The position numbers were made by a program, and so were the translations under genes. The notes beneath the pieces are model-generated. The model was given only the letters and a program-made list of their open reading frames with translations. It had not been told where the DNA came from and did not search any database. A stretch of 30,461 bases of DNA from a virus: positions 1 through 30,461 of IMG/VR virus record IMGVR_UViG_3300031857_014718, one strand, 5' to 3'. Every line of letters begins with the position of its first letter. The first letter of the stretch is position 1. Below are positions 27,328-30,461 of the stretch, one piece after another.

Positions 27328-29514
27328 ATGGCATGTTCTGGTGCGCTAACTTCGATCATTATGACCGCAGCCGGTGCATTCATTGCCAACGGCGGCCTCA
27401 GTGAAATATTTGGTTCAGCACCTTTTAGTTCAGCCGCTGGAGCCGCTGGAGCCGAGACTGTAGTATCAGCAGGTGGCAGTTCCATGTCCACTGCCGCCAA
27501 CACAGTATCTGGCGCCGTGGCCACTACCAACACCAGTTGGTTCAGCGAACTTTCCACAACTCTATCATCTATGAAAGATTCTGTGCTGGAATTCACAGCA
27601 CCCATGCGAGAAGCCTGGAGCAATATTGCCAATGCGCCAGTGGCCGCAGGCAATGAAGTATTCCTAAGCACAGTGGGAACATACGGACCAAAGACAGCAC
27701 AGTTCTTGCAATCAATTACTACAAATGCATTCCAAACTGCACTCACTCAAGGTATTACCTGGGCTGGACAAAGTTTGGGAGGAACCGGGCAACTGGTCGC
27801 CGGAGTGCTCACTGGAGACCCCAGTAAAATTGGTAGTATATTTTCTGCGGCACAAAGTTATGTTAACACAGCAAATTCATTTGTCAACGCGGCCAAGAAT
27901 GCTGAAACTTATCTCAACAAAACTTTTACCAATCTTGACAATACCATCACTGCTGGCATCACCGGGGTTTCAAACTGGGTTGAAGGACTAGGAGATGATA
28001 TTTCAAAGTTGGGCGAAACAGTAAGTTGGGAAAATCTTAAAAATCTTGGTAGCCCTGGACAACTCTTGGCCAACATGGAAAACACTGGTACTCTTGGCCC
28101 CATGTATGAAAAACTCAGCAATATTACCATCAGTGAGAAAACAGCACAAGAGCTAGGATACAACATATTGACCACAGCCTATGGCAATATCACAGGAACA
28201 AGAAGTGGATTTACCTTGAGAGATCTCGGGGTTGATTTAAATCAACTGGCTCGACAAGGTGCTGCCTTACCACCAACTCTACAAAAAGACATCTACACTG
28301 TGTTAGGCACACTGGATTCCACTGAAGTCCGGCAAGTCAAATCGATATTGAATAATACACAAGCCACAGTGACCACCGGTCAAGACTTGCTGAATCCACA
28401 AAAATTATTTGGCAAGAGTTTTAAAACATTGACCACACCAATACGTACTGCCAGCGCAGGATATCGTGCCATCTATGAAAATGATTCTGGGTCCGTGAAT
28501 CCCGAGCTCAACAATCTAGGCGAAGATCTCAAAGGAATCATTCCGGACGATCTAGCAGTGGCCAATTCAGCATTGAGTCGCAGTTTCTTGCAGATCAAAG
28601 GAATCCAAAGCACCAGTACTGAACAATTGGCAGAGGCCACTGCCAACATGGAAAACCTCAAAGATTTGCCATTGTTGCAGGATCAGCAAGAATATGTCAC
28701 TCCGGGTGTGATTGAATTCTGGGAAAACATGTATGGCAGTGATTACGACATACAATTAAATACCGGAAACAACAATACACTGGTTGTGAGCGACGTGATT
28801 GGATTTGCTGGAGGATACAACAGTGGTAAACCAATCAATGACAACTTACCTTTGTATGACGACCTAGTGGCACAAGGAGCCTTTGATGAGTTTACACAGG
28901 GCCAGGGTATCTATCAAACCATACAAACCATGTGTACAGGCATATGGACAGCAGAAGATCCAATGACGCCTGGCGACTGGTATACCACTATTCCTGTGGG
29001 CTGGGCGGCTGCCGGAATCTATGGCCCATTCCCAACAGCAGAAGAATCGTTTGAGGATGCTTGGCTCAACGGTGTTATTCCATTTACGGCCTTGGCCAAC
29101 GTGGATATCTACAACAATTATTCAAATGCCAAAGAGGTCTATGTCAATGAAATCACTTGGCAAGATCAGTTGGGTAGAGAATATCTCAATCGTCAGCGCA
29201 TGGATCTTGTTATTGACGATATACGTCCTAGCAACAATACTGCTATCAGTTTTGCGCAGAGTCTACCAAGTTATGGTACCCAAACTGATTTTGGCGGACC
29301 GGCCATGTGGTTAGAACGCACAATTGATTCTACCAGTCTCGGGGGACAAAGCGTGATTGCGGCCATGCGCGAAGGTAGAAACACCAAACGCCTTAGCCAA
29401 GCAGGCCTGCAACAAGACGGTCCAATCAGCACTGAGGGATTGGAATACCCAGGATCATTGACTCCTAATCAGTACGACGAGCAAGAAGCCAACGATTTAG
29501 TAATACGAACCTAA
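27328..29514 (+). CDS. Large virion/baseplate-region protein (728 aa)
   Basis: Residues 1-70 are Ala/Ser/Gly-rich with SSAAGAAGAETVVSAGGSS, a flexible region or weak membrane-like helix; the middle is helical (coiled-coil-like stretches such as NAAKNAETYLNKTFTNLDN). The C-terminal ~250 residues (TPGVIEFWENMYGSDY, VIGFAGGYNSGKPIND, GREYLNRQRMDL, IAAMREGRNTKRLSQAG) match a family I associate with T4-like marine virions, of unknown function. It follows the PAAR gene, so a tail-hub or spike-linked place is likely. No peptidoglycan hydrolase motif is visible. Confidence 0.7.
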   Translation: MACSGALTSIIMTAAGAFIANGGLSEIFGSAPFSSAAGAAGAETVVSAGGSSMSTAANTVSGAVATTNTSWFSELSTTLSSMKDSVLEFTAPMREAWSNIANAPVAAGNEVFLSTVGTYGPKTAQFLQSITTNAFQTALTQGITWAGQSLGGTGQLVAGVLTGDPSKIGSIFSAAQSYVNTANSFVNAAKNAETYLNKTFTNLDNTITAGITGVSNWVEGLGDDISKLGETVSWENLKNLGSPGQLLANMENTGTLGPMYEKLSNITISEKTAQELGYNILTTAYGNITGTRSGFTLRDLGVDLNQLARQGAALPPTLQKDIYTVLGTLDSTEVRQVKSILNNTQATVTTGQDLLNPQKLFGKSFKTLTTPIRTASAGYRAIYENDSGSVNPELNNLGEDLKGIIPDDLAVANSALSRSFLQIKGIQSTSTEQLAEATANMENLKDLPLLQDQQEYVTPGVIEFWENMYGSDYDIQLNTGNNNTLVVSDVIGFAGGYNSGKPINDNLPLYDDLVAQGAFDEFTQGQGIYQTIQTMCTGIWTAEDPMTPGDWYTTIPVGWAAAGIYGPFPTAEESFEDAWLNGVIPFTALANVDIYNNYSNAKEVYVNEITWQDQLGREYLNRQRMDLVIDDIRPSNNTAISFAQSLPSYGTQTDFGGPAMWLERTIDSTSLGGQSVIAAMREGRNTKRLSQAGLQQDGPISTEGLEYPGSLTPNQYDEQEANDLVIRT

Positions 29515-29530
29515 GTTAGTGCGCACTAAC
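29515..29530. repeat. Perfect 16-bp palindrome after stop codon
   Basis: GTTAGTGCGCACTAAC is its own reverse complement. It begins at the stop of the preceding gene and lies 18 bases upstream of the -35 element at 29549. It may be an operator or part of a weak terminator (TTTTT follows 8 bases later). Confidence 0.6.
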
Positions 29531-29548
29531 CTCTGTGTTTTTGGGAGG

Positions 29549-29577
29549 TTGACCTGAAATGAATCTTTCTTTATAAT
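29549..29577 (+). promoter_or_regulatory. Sigma70 promoter
   Basis: TTGACC (29549-29554), 17 bases, TATAAT (29572-29577). One base off consensus. It would drive the small genes and DNA ligase to the right. AGGTTGACCT at the -35 contains a 4-base dyad. Confidence 0.85.
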
Positions 29578-29606
29578 AGTTGCATACAGTTAAAAAAGGA
29601 GCTGGT

Positions 29607-29882
29607 ATGCGCCGCAAGACTATTATAGACGGTTTCCGCAACGGACAGAAATTCCGTGTTATTTTCCGCAATGGTGGCAGTGAATACGATGTTGGTATGT
29701 ACATGACCATACAACAAATGACAGACAACATGGCCACTGTTCGAGCAAGAACCGCTGTATGGGATGCCATGTTGAAGTTGGCCAATATGCGATATTTTGC
29801 TCAGGTCAACAAAGAACCCATGCCAGTGGGACTGGTTTGTGATTCCTCAGGTTTTCAAGTACAGGTAGACTTATGCGAATGA
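29607..29882 (+). CDS. Small phage protein, unknown function (91 aa)
   Basis: A basic, compact protein starting MRRKTIIDGFRNGQKFRVIF with two short strands, then helices (YMTIQQMTDNMATVRARTAV) and a beta-rich end. ATG 29607 is chosen because AAAGGAGC lies just before it; TTG 29580 would start upstream within the promoter leader. No known domain. It is the first gene after the sigma70 promoter at 29549, so early expression is likely; it overlaps the next short gene by 10 bases. Confidence 0.75.
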   Translation: MRRKTIIDGFRNGQKFRVIFRNGGSEYDVGMYMTIQQMTDNMATVRARTAVWDAMLKLANMRYFAQVNKEPMPVGLVCDSSGFQVQVDLCE

Positions 29883-30052
29883 CACCCTTGGGAGTGAGTG
29901 TGGTAATTACTCTTCATCCTGAAGACGTAGAGACCTTGCAACTCATACAACACCGACACAGTCGCGATGATCATACAGGCATCATTGCTCACATTTTATC
30001 ACAATACGAAATGAAGGCTGAAAGTGGCCTAAATACAAAGGTACAGGCATGA
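29873..30052 (+). CDS. Short ORF upstream of DNA ligase (59 aa)
   Basis: ATG 29873 opens a 59-codon frame: MRMTPLGVSVVITLHPEDVE, then a charged helix with LQLIQHRHSRDDHTGIIAHI. It overlaps the previous gene by 10 bases and the ligase start by 4 (ATGA), so it forms a continuous coupled chain, supporting reality. Function unknown. Confidence 0.65.
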   Translation: MRMTPLGVSVVITLHPEDVETLQLIQHRHSRDDHTGIIAHILSQYEMKAESGLNTKVQA

Positions 30053-30461
30053 CTCAGGCTCGCAATTGGCAAAGTGAAGAATATAATGGACTCAAAGTGG
30101 CAGTAGATTGGATACAAGATCTCGAAGGCAACGACTCTAGGCTACACAAAGAAGCAGTGATCGAAAAGGCTCTAGTGGCGGCTCGTTTGGGCTCAGCAGG
30201 TGCTCAGTGTTTTTTATACAACTGTTACCTGGCCTACAATCCTTATTTCGTCTATGGTGTAAAGAAAGTTCCAGAGACCAAGGACCTCACAGGCAAAGAT
30301 AATCCCTGGGTGGAGTTTTGGGCACTCACAGAAGCTCTCCGAACTCGTAGCATCACTGGCAACCGGGCACGTGATAAGATAGAAGAGCTGGCCAGTCGTT
30401 TTGACTCTGATGAGTGGAACGGCTTGGCCCGCCGAGTGCTAATCAAAGATCTTCGTTGTGG
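30049..30461 (+). CDS. 30: ATP-dependent DNA ligase, N-terminal part (T4 gp30-like; cut by window)
   Basis: The frame from ATG 30049 is open to the last base and has about 137 codons. It shows the helical N-terminal domain of T4-type ligases: KEAVIEKALVAARLGSAGA, FLYNCYLAYNPYF, YGVKKVPET, then WALTEALRTRSITGNRARD with LTGNAAIEEL-like order, and the end RRVLIKDLRC that matches 'MMRDLECG' in T4 gp30. The adenylation lysine lies outside the window. It is likely co-transcribed from the sigma70 promoter at 29549. Confidence 0.8.
   Translation, partial: MTQARNWQSEEYNGLKVAVDWIQDLEGNDSRLHKEAVIEKALVAARLGSAGAQCFLYNCYLAYNPYFVYGVKKVPETKDLTGKDNPWVEFWALTEALRTRSITGNRARDKIEELASRFDSDEWNGLARRVLIKDLRC

Noticed and set aside
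1-30461. tRNA, CRISPR, IS element, integrase or toxin-antitoxin genes
   Set aside because: I looked on both strands for cloverleaf-like arms, repeated spacers, transposase motifs and integrase motifs and saw none. A tRNAscan/ISfinder run would be decisive.

Overview
The window is a stretch of a T4-like (Straboviridae/cyanophage-type) tailed-phage genome, cut at both ends. Evidence: nearly gap-free packing with ATGA/TAATG/GTGA overlaps; a T4-type replication set (DnaB-family helicase like gp41, CHC2/Toprim primase like gp61, a probable clamp-loader small subunit like gp62, class Ia ribonucleotide reductase NrdA/NrdB, the N-terminus of a gp30-like DNA ligase); a PAAR tail spike, fibre proteins and several proteins that resemble conserved cyanophage-type virion proteins; and octamers of the T4 late-promoter type (TATAAATA and near variants) in front of structural genes. 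No integrase, transposase, CRISPR array, rRNA or recognisable tRNA was seen. The host cannot be read directly. Moderate base composition and an isocitrate lyase suggest a heterotrophic aquatic bacterium (inference).

Layout. 1-2398: replication-like cluster with a truncated possible methyltransferase, an unknown, probable gp62, a zinc-finger protein and a 189-residue protein carrying DnaE (Pol III alpha) palm motifs. 2378-2755: a leftward unknown gene with its own late promoter. 2778-3779: fibre/baseplate-type protein. 3835-8417: two tandem SGNH-like paralogues, primase, a third SGNH-like gene, then helicase. 8391-9473: leftward twitch-type radical SAM protein. 9533-16051: late virion-associated block with an 849-residue double-nucleotidyltransferase protein, an isolated small Ala/Thr/Gly-rich protein with strong late promoter and terminator, a coiled-coil/TM (XhlA-like) protein, a glycine-zipper protein and small unknowns. 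16111-18145: a sigma70-driven early operon iscU-iscA-SGNH-PD-(D/E)XK nuclease. 18166-20025: tail fibre with a pectate-lyase-type beta-helix. 20028-26406: unknown gene, nrdA, nrdB, isocitrate lyase, class II aldolase and an unknown, all tightly packed. 26459-29514: glutaredoxin, Sm-like small protein, PAAR spike and a 728-residue virion/baseplate candidate. 29549-30461: a second sigma70 promoter, two small unknowns and the start of DNA ligase.

How it fits together: NrdA/NrdB plus glutaredoxin supply dNTPs for helicase/primase/ligase-driven replication. IscU/IscA could sustain Fe-S supply, for example for the radical SAM enzyme. Isocitrate lyase and the aldolase look like host-metabolism (auxiliary) genes transcribed with the nucleotide genes. 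Late genes appear to use a degenerate NNTAAATA box, early operons consensus sigma70 promoters. The most unusual items are the miniature DnaE-like protein, phage isocitrate lyase next to nrdB, the phage iscUA pair under a dyad-bearing promoter, the double-nucleotidyltransferase fusion and the four SGNH-like proteins.
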